From Lycorma delicatula (lineage: Eukaryota; Arthropoda; Insecta; Hemiptera; Fulgoridae): a stretch of DNA of 64,000 bases. Made by a program: the position numbers and the translations under genes. Location: the NCBI RefSeq assembly GCF_047948215.1, contig NC_134460.1, forward strand, positions 151,332,049 to 151,396,048, in the 5' to 3' direction. Within the stretch, counting starts at the first letter, position 1, and each line of letters begins with the position of its first letter. Below are positions 10,897-21,035 of this stretch, one piece after another. The notes beneath the pieces were generated by a model that made no database searches, had not been told where the DNA came from, and saw nothing but the letters and a program-made list of their open reading frames with translations.

Positions 10897-11863
10897 TTTT
10901 AACTCCTAGGAAGAAACGTAAACTAACAACCCTGTGTGTGTATGATAATTCAAAGATAGACAACAACAGGGGCTAAGATGTAATTAATAAAATAATTAAG
11001 ACAAAGTTAAACAAGAATGATACACCGCATAGAAAAATTATTGAGAAATAAAATGAAAAATTACATTATTTACTATGATGCATCTAACACAGAAGCTGTA
11101 AAATCGATCTATATATAAATAATTTTGAGCTCCAAGAGGTTTTGAAACAGTGATTTCATAGGGAAAAGAAAGAAAGATTTAAGTGATTTTTTTGTTGTTG
11201 AGAAAATCATTGTCAAGTTTTTGATAAAAATCACTTCTAAGTCTATGGTGTTAACATTTCACATGACCGTACAAATTATGTGTATCATCAAAATGTATCA
11301 ACCGAATAAGTTTTTTGAGAATTTTTCTTATACTTTAGTCCTAAGTATTTAATACCTACATCTGGAATAATGAACAACAGAAAATACATTATAATACTGA
11401 AAAAAATAATTTTTTCACAATTCCACAGGTTTGTACACAAAGTTTGGAGTTGATAAAGCACAAATATTTAAAGTTATAAGATATCAAAAATAGTAAAAAT
11501 ATTCATGACTCAGACTGAGATTCAGAGCTTGTTCTAGTTGACAATAAACCTAAATTCAGTTAAGATATCTTTAAAATAATTGAATTGTGATTTCATGATC
11601 AAGAGGTTAAAGAAGTAAATAAAAACAGAATAGATTCGATGCCTACGAAAATCGAAACGATAACTTCAGAGAATGATATATAAATACTAAAATATATTTT
11701 TATAACAAAAATTTAAATACATTAATTTTTTTAAAAGTAAACATTATCTCATGTTAAAATTAATTAGTATGAGACGATTATATAGTATTTGTTAAAGAAA
11801 AGAAGGAGCATCACGGAATGATAAAGGCTTGCATAACTCACTACAAATTTTTCAGTTATCTTA
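10897..11863. other. AT-rich intergenic, nothing recognised
   Basis: No coding motifs or repeats with matches elsewhere in the window. Confidence 0.55.
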
Positions 11864-11915
11864 CGAGGGTCGTTCGGAAAGTTCTCGGCTTTGATAAAGA
11901 AAACCCAACACTTTT

Positions 11916-13207
11916 TTTTTTTGTCTTCAGTCATTTGACTGGTTTGATGCAGCTCTCCAAGATTCCCTATCTAGTGCTAGTCGTTTCATTTCAGTATACC
12001 CTCTACATCCTACATCCCCAACAATTTGTTTTACATACTCCAAACGTGGCCTGCCTACACAATTTTTCCCTTCTACCTGTACTTCCAATATTAAAGCGAC
12101 TATTCCAGGATGCCTTAGTATGTGGCCTATAAGTCTGTCTCTTCTTTTAACTATATTTTTCCAAATGCTACTTTCTTCATCTATTTGCCGCAATACCTCT
12201 TCATTTGTCACTTTATCCACCCGTCTGATTTTTAACATTCTCCTATAGCACCGCATTTCAAAAGCTTCTAATCTTTTCTTCTCAGATACTCCGATCGTCC
12301 AAGTTTCACTTCCATATAAAGCGACACTCCAAACATACACTTTCAAAAATCTTTTCCTAACATTTAAATTCATTTTTGATGTAAACAAATTATATTTCTT
12401 ACTGAAGGCTCGTTTAGCTTGTGCTATTCGGCATTTTATATCGCTCCTGCTTCGTCCATCTTTAATAATTTTACTTCCCAAATAACAAAATTCTTCTACC
12501 TCCATAATCTTTTCTCCTCCTATTTTCACATTCAGCGGTCCATCTTTGTTATTTCTACTACATTTCATTACTTTTGTTTTGTTCTTGTTTATTTTCATGC
12601 GATAGTTTTTGCGTAGGACTTCATCTATGCCGTTCATTGTTTCTTCTAAAACCTTTTTACTCTCGGCTAGAATTACTATATCATCAGCAAATCGTAGCAT
12701 CTTTATCTTTTCACCTTGTACTGTTACTCTGAATCTAAATTGTTCTTTAACATCATTAACTGCTAGTTCCATGTAAAGATTAAAAAGTAACGGCGATAGG
12801 GAACATCCTTGTCGGACTCCCTTTCTTATTAGGGCTTCTTTCTTATGTTCTTCAATTGTTATTGTTGCTGTTTGGTTCCTGTACATGTTAGCAATTGTTC
12901 TTCTATCTCTGTATTTGAACCCTAATTTTTTTTAAATGCTGAACATTTTATTCCAGTCTACGTTATCGAAAGCCTTTTCTAGGTCTATAAACGCCAAGTA
13001 TGTTGGTTTGTTTTTCTTTAATCTTCCTTCTACTATTAATCTGAGGCCTAAAATTGCTTCCCTTGTCCCTATACTTTTCCTGAAACCAAATTGGTCTTCT
13101 CCTAACACTTCTTCCCCTCTCCACTCAATTCTTCTGTATAAAATTCTAGTTAAGATTTTTGATGCATGACTAGTTAAACTAATTGTTCTGTATTCTTCAC
13201 ATTTATC
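11916..13207 (-). mobile_element. RTE-like LINE copy 1, inserted in mariner B
   Basis: It is 5'-truncated and ends in an oligo(A) tail (T-run at 11912-11922 on the plus strand). It is flanked by the 8-bp duplication ACACTTTT at 11908-11915 and 13208-13215. The duplicated bases belong to mariner B, whose sequence continues across the site. Its 3' sequence 'aaatgactgaagac' plus poly(A) is shared with copy 2 at 37582-38244. Confidence 0.9.
11927..13207 (-). pseudogene. RTE-like reverse transcriptase, one in-frame stop
   Basis: C-terminal reverse transcriptase part of a LINE ORF2. Reading from 13207, RT blocks appear in order: 'EDQFGFRKSIGTREAI', 'LAFIDLEKAFDNVDW' (first catalytic Asp), 'GVRQGCSLSPLLFNLYMEL', 'LRFADDIVILAES' (the FADD catalytic pair), 'MKINKNKTKVM'. 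The C-terminal region follows with 'YGSETWTIGVSEKKRLEAF' and 'RESWRAASNQSND'. This C-terminus is typical of RTE-like endonuclease-reverse transcriptases. The endonuclease domain is missing through 5' truncation. A single in-frame TAA at 12932-12934 lies next to an A-run; otherwise the frame is open for more than 400 codons. The catalytic residues are intact. Confidence 0.9.
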
Positions 13208-13230
13208 ACACTTTTAGAAATTTTTAATTT

Positions 13231-14332
13231 TTATTTTTTAATGTAGTCACCTTGTAATTCGATACATTTACATCAACAACTTTCCAACGTTTTAATACCT
13301 TCAGTTAAACGCAATTTCTCGAACCTGCAAAAATTAGCGGCTGTCTCAGCTTTGACTTATAATTTAAAGTGAATCTGGGTTCAGACAGCCGTTTCTTCAG
13401 GTTTGAGAAGAAGTAATCAGTGGAAGCTAACTAAATACGGTGCATTAGAAGCACTCCCAAGCGTAGTTCGTGAAGTTTTGCAGCAACGAGACGTGTGTGC
13501 AGGAACATATCCTATTGAAAAAGTAGTTTCTTTATAACCAGATTTGAACGTTTAGCTTGAAAAGTACTCTTCAATCGGTCCAGTAGTGAAGCATAATATT
13601 TTACCGCTGATGGTTGTACCTTTTACCAGATAGTTCATAAGTGACACATCATGAAAATTTCAAAAAACAGTAGCCACGAACTTTCCTGCAGATGGAAATG
13701 TTTTCGTTTCATTGGCGCAGTTTCATCTGGTCCCACCAACTGTTTGGTCTCTGGCATTAGTAATGAATCCGTATTTCATTTATTGTTATAAAACGTCAAA
13801 GAAAATCGTCAGCGAAATCACTTTCAAATAAATTAAAACCCTTTCAAATAGTGCTAAGTAGAATGCATTTTTGGTCGACTGTTAACAAAACGGCACCCAT
13901 CGAGCGGAAAGCCTTTTCATACTCAAAATCGTATAAATGTAGTACACACAAACTACCAAGATGTTTGCGATGTCAGCAAGTTTATGTAACTTTAGTCAGT
14001 GTTCATTTAATACGGGATTATGAATTTTTGAGACGATTTCGTCGGTCATACTGATTTTTGAGAATCCCGAGCGTTTATGATCTTGAATGGTGATGATTCA
14101 ATCCTTAAAATTCGGCATCCCACTTCTTAACCGTCGAAAACGAAGGGGAAGAAGCTTTTAAAGTTGAAACTATTTATGTATGTCTAACGGAGTTAAATCT
14201 TTTAAAATACTTTATAACATTTCGAATTTCAATTTTATCCGCTTTTCAGAAAATTACAAGACTTCTTTGCTTTACTTGATCGCCAAAAATAAGCGACTGA
14301 ATACATACGTCTGAAACTTCACAGTACGCCAT
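13231..14332 (-). pseudogene. Mariner B transposase (decayed)
   Basis: A mariner DDE transposase running from an ATG at 14332 to a TAA at 13231. Recognisable blocks across several frames are 'IEIRNVIKYF' and 'SSPSFSTVKKWDAEFKD' (helix-turn-helix and linker), 'MTDEIVSKIHNPVL', 'KRLSARWVP', 'FITINE..IHY' (around the first catalytic Asp, here N), 'RLVAAKLHELRLG', 'DYFFSNLKKRL' (third catalytic Asp) and the family-typical end 'CKCIELQGDYIKK'. There are many stops and frameshifts, including a stop just before the terminal block. The span of about 1.1 kb equals a normal mariner ORF. It is non-functional and older than the LINE inserted downstream of it. Confidence 0.85.
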
Positions 14333-14424
14333 GTAAAAAATGATATTTGACAAATATTATAATCATTTTATTATTCTTGAGCCATGTTTGTGATATGAAC
14401 AGAAATTTTCGAGCGGCTCTGGTA

Positions 14425-15694
14425 AAATCGTTTTAAATGCACTAATTTAAAAAAAAACAATGCATAAATAATGTATTTGTTCCAGTAAAATTTGTGTTTA
14501 GAAATATAATTTTTTTGTAATGATGACCATAGATTTTCTCACAATGGTATTTCTCATGTCATCCTGAATTTTAATTAGAATATTAATTAAGAATAACTTT
14601 TATTACTTCCAACGTTCAATCAAAGTCCATATTTATTAGTTTCGTTATTCTTCTGGCTACAATAGGACGGTACATTATCATACAACAAGCACTCACACAA
14701 GAACCACGAGTAAAATAATTACAATGAAAGGAGAGATAGATAGACAGAGAGAGAGAGAGAGAGGGAGAGAGTGAGAGAGAGGTATGTTTTCTTGTAGTAT
14801 AAATTACCACGAATAAGATATTTCTAAAGATTCGTGTACTTCCAGCACGCACTAAACAAACTACATGATATTCGTACAAGAATGAATCGCTTTCCCATTG
14901 TACGAGTATATCATTGCACCCATTCTATTCTAATACAGCACTTAATTTATTTCTAGCAAAATCGTATATCCATTGTTTTATATTCCCGTTTGTTGGCTAA
15001 TACAAGGATTTTAATAATACAGATTGACACTGACACAATTATTATTTAATACGTTGCAGTACTTGAATTGTTATAGTCGAGAATGCAGTTCTTATTGTAT
15101 AAGATGAAAATTATTATATGTGGTTAAAAAAAAGAAAATTATTATGGTTGTACATTATACTTTTATAACAATGTTATAAATGACGTTGGGCGTTTACATT
15201 ATTCATAATACACATTTCTACCGACTAGTTTAGAACATAATAGCTCAGTTTTTAATAAACGTAAAAAACTCCCGTCTGATCTTATTGTATTCCTCAATCG
15301 GATTTTTGATAACGTATAAAATTTTAAATCATTTAATATCAATGATATTTCAATCAGAAAAGGTTATTTAAAAAGAATATCGCTATATTTGCTTTTGAAA
15401 GCTGAAACAAATGTACACCTTAAATAAATCATGTGACAGTGGTTTGATATTTGTAAATAAAAATGTGTTTAAATATTTTACGTGCCAGTGATGTGCAGTG
15501 AACAATAAAAAGGTTTTTCTAATGTTTCTTTAAGTGCGATACAAATTTCTTGAATTGCTTTTTTGCGTACATTACAGATCCGTAAATACAATTTTTCTAT
15601 CAACCTTAGTTTAACTAAATTATCCTTAAAAAAAATTATGGGAAAATACAGTTAAAATTTGAAAAAAAATTAATTTTGCATGGCCATACCTATG
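14425..15694. other. Intergenic with (GA)n microsatellite
   Basis: A GA-rich simple repeat lies at about 14737-14783. The rest is AT-rich with nothing recognisable. Confidence 0.6.
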
Positions 15695-17144
15695 TTACAA
15701 TGATTTCGCTGATGCTTTTTTTTTATAAATAGCCTCAAGCACATCACGAATTAATGCCCAACAGTAATTCATGAGTCCTAGTTGAATATAAAAAAATTTA
15801 TTTATCCCCTTTCTATAACAAGCTAGGACTAATGAAAAATTTTGTAAAAGCAATGAAGAAGGATAGTCCTGGATTTTTGTACATTAGGCAGAAATTTCCG
15901 AATGTAAGTGAAGGAAAAATTAAAGAAGGAATATTTGTTGGTCCTCAAATAAGAGAGTTGGTAAAAGATGATATATTTAACTCGATATTAAATAATGTAG
16001 AAAGATGTGCTTGGTCTTCATTTAAATCATATTTGGAATTATATTTTTACATATTTTTTTCATTATTACATATTTTTCCCATTGGGAGTTCAGTTGTCTC
16101 GTTTCTTCCGCTTACTCTTTGGTAACATAATGTTTACCTCTAGCTCGGCTGTCCCATTCGCAAAGAAAATACATGTACTTAGTATAGCGTAACTTCATGT
16201 GTAAAAAAATAGCTATAACTTTCGAATCACCGCATATGTTCCAGCTATGTTTTTTATAATTTATTTTTTCAAGAACCTCTTTCATCACATCGTATGTCTT
16301 TTTCAAATTAATACCATAAGCGATTGGTATCGAACGATATTTGTTACCGTTGTCTAGTAGAATCACTTTTAAACTACACTTGGACGAATCTATGAAAAGA
16401 CACCAGTCTTCAGGTTTATGAACTTGTCCTAAGTGCAACATAAGCTCATCAATATTTGTACGATAAACCGATTATTTTCATCAATGAAGTACCGAGAAAG
16501 TTCTTTTTCTCGGCTTCGAAAGCCCGAAATTTATGTATTTTTTTTGAAATAAATTCCAACCTTGCAGTCTTAATCCTAACAGTTCAGCTTGATTTTTTGA
16601 TAAATTTAAATCCCTAATCAAGTAATTTAATTCACCTTGTGATATAAGATGTGGCTTATTGTAAGACTCTGCAAAATCAAAATCATTGTTGTCTTCTTCA
16701 GTACTGTCCGATTCTTCATAGCTGCTTTCGAAAAATACACTCACAGTCAACTCAGGCACTGGTATAATTTCACTGTGAGGTACAGACCTGATTGCAGATT
16801 GTAATGAAGGATCTTTTACAGTACGTTTAAATTTTTTAGAAATTCCAGACACACTTGTGAAACAAAATTAACAATCGGTTACATGATTCTTTGGTTCACC
16901 TGTGGCGAACCACAGGTACACCAAATGCCAAAGCCTTCCGTGTACCTTTCAGCCATCCTCTTAAATATACAGAACAATCAGTGCTTACTATATGAGAAGC
17001 CCACGTCTTATCCTGATCACCAATTTTACACTGTAAGTACAAATGATATGTTTTTTTAATTAAAGGTGTAATATTTTTTTTTCTATTTGATTTTACAGTA
17101 AAATAGCCTCAGACATCCACATCATTTACACAATTTCGAGGTAT
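15695..17144 (-). pseudogene. Widespread arthropod transposon-like protein, internally inverted
   Basis: The segments resemble a protein family that I know only as uncharacterised and very common, in many copies, in arthropod genomes; I infer it is element-borne. Minus-strand order: a Cys-containing N-terminal region from 17144 ('IPRNCVNDVDV', 'KIGDQDKTWASHI', 'LRGWLKGTRKALAFGVPVV'), a frameshift near 16905, then 'SAIRSVPHSEIIPVPE' and 'LIRDLNLSKNQAELLGLRLQ' (to about 16481). Next comes 'EDWCLFIDSSKCSLK' to 'FLCEWDSRARGKHY' (16441-16112), which looks like an RNase H-like core. The next protein block lies on the plus strand at 15771-16050, and the C-terminal 'NYCWALIRD' returns to the minus strand at 15695-15769. 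There are several in-frame stops. The function of the family is unknown to me. Confidence 0.75.
15771..16050 (+). pseudogene. Inverted internal block of the same coding region
   Basis: The plus-strand frame reads 'VLVEYKKIYL', then from the ATG at 15832 'MKNFVKAMKKDSPGFLYIR', 'FPNVSEGKIKEGIFVGPQIR' and 'AWSSFKSYL'. In the family these blocks follow the 'CEWDSRA' segment and precede 'YCW.L.RD', both of which are on the minus strand here. The block is therefore an inversion within one copy and not a neighbouring gene. Confidence 0.75.
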
Positions 17145-17678
17145 TATGACACTGCACTGTTAACAAACTTAAGACTGAATAAAATTAATTCATTCCTAAA
17201 TCCAATGCTTAATACAAACAACACAGCTGTGTTTTCAGGTACATGCTTTGACCTGCACAGACACGATTACTTTTGTCTATGAAGGCTATCTCTTTAGTAT
17301 TAGATATGATGTCATCATATGTGACTATGATATAATTTAATTTATCTATTTTTTTTTATTTAAAGCGTACAATTATGTTAACAAAGTTAAACAATAAAAA
17401 ACGAGCTAATAAACAATAAATAACGAACAATAAAATACAACATAGCAGCTTAAAATGCTAACTATACGTTGAAAAATGAAAAAAAATCCTTTAATTAAAA
17501 TTTAAAACTTTAAAAAAAATGGTAGGTGATAGAAAGATTCTCAGTTCATATTCGATTTTAGCATCAAAAAATCAGATTAAAATCATGTATCGCATGCTAA
17601 GAAATAAAAATTATGTTTATCAGTGTTATTATTATATATAATTTTTTTTAATCACAATACACGTAACATAACATCAAC
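17145..17678. other. Intergenic, nothing recognised
   Basis: AT-rich sequence between the transposon-like pseudogene and a SINE. It may hold the 5' flank of the element, but no terminal repeat was found. Confidence 0.5.
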
Positions 17679-17804
17679 TTTTTTTTGTTGTTTAACCTCT
17701 GGGTCCACCGTTAGGTATTGTTTCTCAGGATCAGATGAATGATTTATAGCGTGTGTGAAAATGCCATGCCTGACCGGGATTCGAACCCGGGACCTCCGGA
17801 TGAA
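17679..17804 (-). repeat. SINE1, minus orientation, cut by the Tc1-like element
   Basis: On the minus strand: B-box 'ggttcgaatcccg', body 'tcaggcatggcattttcaca', tail 'caatacctaacggtgg' and an A-rich end (T-run at about 17679-17688 on the plus strand). The A-box end is missing: the sequence changes at 17805 to the terminal repeat of the Tc1-like element. Confidence 0.8.
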
Positions 17805-18085
17805 AGATCAGGGTGTAAAGCTACTGTATTAATATCTCTTAAAGTTGACCTAAGTAATGAATCGCATATAAAATAAAAGAATAACTCGTTTTTTTTAATT
17901 GTAATCTAAAGAAAAGGATATCGAGTATATAAAAAAGAATATTTTGGTTTCGTTATATCTCTTAGATGTAGTATACAGTGTTAACTTGTGTCGATACAGT
18001 AAGCTAGAATCAAATAGAAAAAAGGACGGTCTTAGTTGCGCGTATAGCCGTGGATTGATTCCTTACCTTTCCGCCACAAACAAAG

Positions 18086-19393
18086 ATGGCGACTCCTAAA
18101 CAGGAAGCCTTCTGTGTTTTGCAGTTCAATGTGCGTTCGTTAAAACCTTTAATTGTGATATTCCGTGTGACAATAACATTCACCGATGACATAATCGGTT
18201 TGAAACGACCTGACGTCTGTGTAAAGGGAAGACTAGAACATGACCTACGGCATCTGAAGAAAATTTTGATCGTGTCATACAGTCTTTTCTGCATACCTAA
18301 AAAACTATTAAGGAAGGGCGGCCGAGAACTAGCGATGTCGGTGATGACAATGTGAAATGTTTAGCGAGACGCTTACATAAGCGTTCATACCGTTTATAGC
18401 TATTACAAACTTTGAAGCTTTTCTTTTTCTGTTTAGTCTCCGGAACCAGCGTAAGGTATTCCTTCAGAGGATGATACGTATGAACGTAAATAAAGTATAA
18501 TCTTGTACAGTTTCAGATCGACCGTTCCTGAAGTGTATGGTTAATTGAATCCCAACCACCCAAAAACACCCGTATCCACGATTTAGTATTCAAATCCGTA
18601 TAAAATTAATAGCCTTTACTAAGATTTGAAGCTTAGAATTCTCGACTTTGAAAACAGTTGATTTGTGATTACAAGTTCGCTACTAGATCAACCCGATAGG
18701 TTAGGCTTTGAAGCTGCCTACTATGTTGTTCACGTCGGCTTTGAATTCGAGATGTTGCAGCATGAAGATGACTACTTTATGGGTCTTATTGTGTTTAGTG
18801 ATGAGACAACTTCATCTCATTGAAAAATTTAACACACATAATGTCCGTACCTGGGGAGTCAGAGAATCCTCATAAATTCTCACGATGCGAAAAGGACTCC
18901 CCGTAATTAAATGTTTTCTGTGAGATATTCCGACAAGTTTACGAGCCGTTCTTTTTCAGTGAAGCTAGCGTAACAGGAGTTGTTAATTTGGATATGCTGC
19001 ATACCTGGCTCTTTCTTCAAGTGCAAGATGGATCAGAGAATTTTATTTGGCAACAAGACAGGCTCTTCCTTATCGACCTAAGTCCATACGGGATCGATTG
19101 AATGACGTTTTGTCCAGTACTGGACGTTTTCGGATCCAGTCGGCATGGATCCGATGACAAAGCTTGTTTGCGGAGGCCTCCACCCGATCTAATTCCATAT
19201 GATTTTTTCCTTTGGGAGTTTTATAAAGGATTTTGTGTATGTACCTCCACTACCTACTGACCTACCCGATTGAAGCAAAGAATTGAATCAGCTGTCGCTT
19301 CCATTACATAAGAAATACTGGTTAAAGTATGAAACAAATTCTCGTATCGGCTGGGTGTGTGCTCTCATGAACACTTGTAGAGAAAAACTGTAA
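18086..19393 (+). pseudogene. Tc1/mariner-superfamily transposase (decayed), split by a SINE
   Basis: The start 'MATPKQEAFCVLQF' at 18086 is the familiar N-terminus of an insect transposase family with an N-terminal helix-turn-helix. Downstream, past the SINE, the frame set gives 'VFSDET' (first catalytic Asp), 'FFFSEASVTGVVNLDML', 'FIWQQD' (second catalytic Asp), 'PYDFFLWEFYKGF' (usual form pDlTPcDFFLWGyvKd, third acidic position) and an end near 'EKL' at 19393. Several stops and frameshifts occur, and the segment after the N-terminus is strongly diverged. SINE2 at 18420-18705 interrupts the gene. It is non-functional. Confidence 0.8.
18420..18705 (-). repeat. SINE2 inserted in the Tc1-like element
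   Basis: The 10-bp duplication CTTTGAAGCT at 18410-18419 and 18706-18715 defines the ends. On the minus strand the head has A-box 'tctagtagcgaacttgt' and B-box-like 'gcttcaaatctta'. The body contains 'ggtggttgggattcaattaa'-type sequence (diverged). The 3' tail contains 'catcctctgaaggaatacct' and ends in an A/G-rich stretch. Confidence 0.85.
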
Positions 19394-19720
19394 GAGTACA
19401 TTATTCTTTCATTTTATATGTGATTCATTACTGTAAATCGCCGTTAAGAGATATTAATAGATTTAAACCCTGATCTTATTTTTTTGTACACGTGTATTGT
19501 CAATAAATTTTCTTATGAGAGGGATATCACAACATCATCAACGTAATCTATGTTTTTAATTGGCTATATTAGTCGATCGGATTTCGGTGGAAAATGGACC
19601 GATATAGAGTTTAACATAGATTCAAAACAGTCTCTTTATTAATTTTAATAAATGGTTATTTATATTTATTTATTTTATAAATATAATTTAACCAAACTTA
19701 ACCTACGCTCGCTTCTCTCG

Positions 19721-19838
19721 CTAACCTTGACTAATTAATAGGAGTGTTTTGATTATTTAAATAATAAATAATTGCAATAATTACTTAATTTATTAAATAA
19801 ATACTCAAAAAATTACGGTGTTAATTAGTCAAGGTTAG
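19721..19838. repeat. Short inverted-repeat unit with perfect 18-bp arms
   Basis: CTAACCTTGACTAATTAA at 19721-19738 and its exact reverse complement at 19821-19838, around 82 bp of AT-rich sequence. It could be a very small MITE or a cruciform-forming sequence. No target duplication was identified. Confidence 0.8.
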
Positions 19839-20880
19839 GGTAAAAATATGAGTAAAATTTGATTAACTATCTCTGAGTTTATCGTTATTCTGTAATCTTA
19901 GTTTGATATGAAAAGTAATGATCTATCAAAAATATTTCTGCAAAAATTAATTAGACAAAGAAACATCTTTTAATGAAATAATTAACTAGTTTTCGTAGCA
20001 TCAGAAATGAAGCGCATAGTTTAATTTAAATAGCAGCACTAATAATTTTTCTCCAGTGTTACTTAAGATCTTTCGTTTCATTAAGTAAGACATTTAAGTA
20101 AGTCTTAAAAATAATCTGCGATAGAATAAAATAATAAAATAAACGAAATAAAAAAGAAATATCGTTAAGAAATATTAAAAAAAAATTAATAATAAATGTT
20201 TATAAGCATAAAATCTTCACATTACAGGTCTGTTTAATTGAACCGTTACAATAGTTCTGCATTCTTAGATGTTACGGAACATTCTCCAACAGTTTACAAC
20301 AACCAAAATCAACGATGTAGAAAATTTGATTGAACTAATGTAAGTAGATTACTGCCTAGAATAGTTTGCTCGTAGTTTTGTTACGTTAAATGTTAGGAAA
20401 AAATTTCTGATGTTATAAAACAATGATCCATTTGTAAAGCATTATTATTTTTCTTAGTTTATCAGCTTTTTTTTTTACAAAAAACTTTCTTATCATAAAT
20501 TCACCATTTTATAAAAACACAGATCAGTAAAATAAGAGAAAAAAGATTAAAAGTTAATTTATAATTATTTTATTCCTTTTCTATTAAGTCTTTTTGACTA
20601 TGAAAAGTAAATTAAATAATCTGACTTTTATTAACCTTGAAATAAATTAAAACTTCTTATCTATTACTTAAGATTAAAATAATAATAAAAATAATAACGA
20701 TAATATGCTAATAAACAAGGTAAAATAGATTCCAAACAATAAAAACTTTTTACCCGATAAATTTCCGTTAATAGGGTGCAATTCCTCGTCAGTCGAAGTA
20801 ATCTTTTACAAGTCAACCAACACCACTGGTAAAAAAGAGCCTATCGTTAATACCAGTAAGTAACTATACGACCACTAATG
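19839..20880. other. AT-rich intergenic, nothing recognised
   Basis: No coding motifs or repeats with a match elsewhere in the window. Confidence 0.55.
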
Positions 20881-20894
20881 TAAGCAGCACTCCT

Positions 20895-20990
20895 CATATA
20901 AAAGATAGTGACGTCATATGAACACCGGTGACCTTGAAAACAACGCTGTTACCAATCAGTAGCACTACTGCAACTACCGTCAGAAGCAGA
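20895..20990 (+). promoter_or_regulatory. Possible core promoter (TATA, CRE-like)
   Basis: A TATA-like 'ataaaag' at about 20899 is followed by 'gtgacgtcat' (CRE consensus) and by 'atcagtag' resembling an arthropod initiator. It lies just upstream of the decayed coding region at 21036. Motif density alone makes this weak. Confidence 0.25.
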
Positions 20991-21035
20991 TCTGTACACT
21001 GATTACCGATTTATCATTACCTAAAAAAAAACTTT

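Larger units (their letters stand above)
11864..14422 (-). mobile_element. Mariner B, interrupted by an RTE-like LINE
   Basis: The left terminus 'cgagggtcgttcggaaagtt' and the right terminus at about 14402-14422 are imperfect inverted repeats, with roughly 15 of 20 positions matching in my alignment. Both are flanked by TA (11862-11863 and 14423-14424). The interior encodes a mariner transposase on the minus strand (13231-14332). A LINE of about 1.3 kb occupies 11916-13207 with an 8-bp duplication of mariner sequence, so mariner B is the older element. Confidence 0.85.
17805..19476 (+). mobile_element. Tc1-like DNA transposon with about 75-bp inverted repeats
   Basis: The left end (17805-17883, starting AGATCAGGG) and the right end (19402-19476, ending CCCTGATCT) are inverted repeats of about 75 bp. 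Shared blocks are 'ttaatatctctta' and 'agtaatgaatc'. The right end is followed by TA; the left flank is AA, so the target duplication is degraded. Without the inserted SINE2 the length is about 1.38 kb, normal for the family. It encodes one decayed transposase on the plus strand. Confidence 0.85.

Noticed and set aside
14616..14879. Minus-strand ORF with Ser/Leu repeats
   Set aside because: The SLSLSL run is the translation of the (GA)n repeat at 14737-14783.
17761..17804. tRNA-like sequence with a perfect B-box
   Set aside because: It is the SINE1 head fragment; the A-box side is missing and the SINE tail is present.
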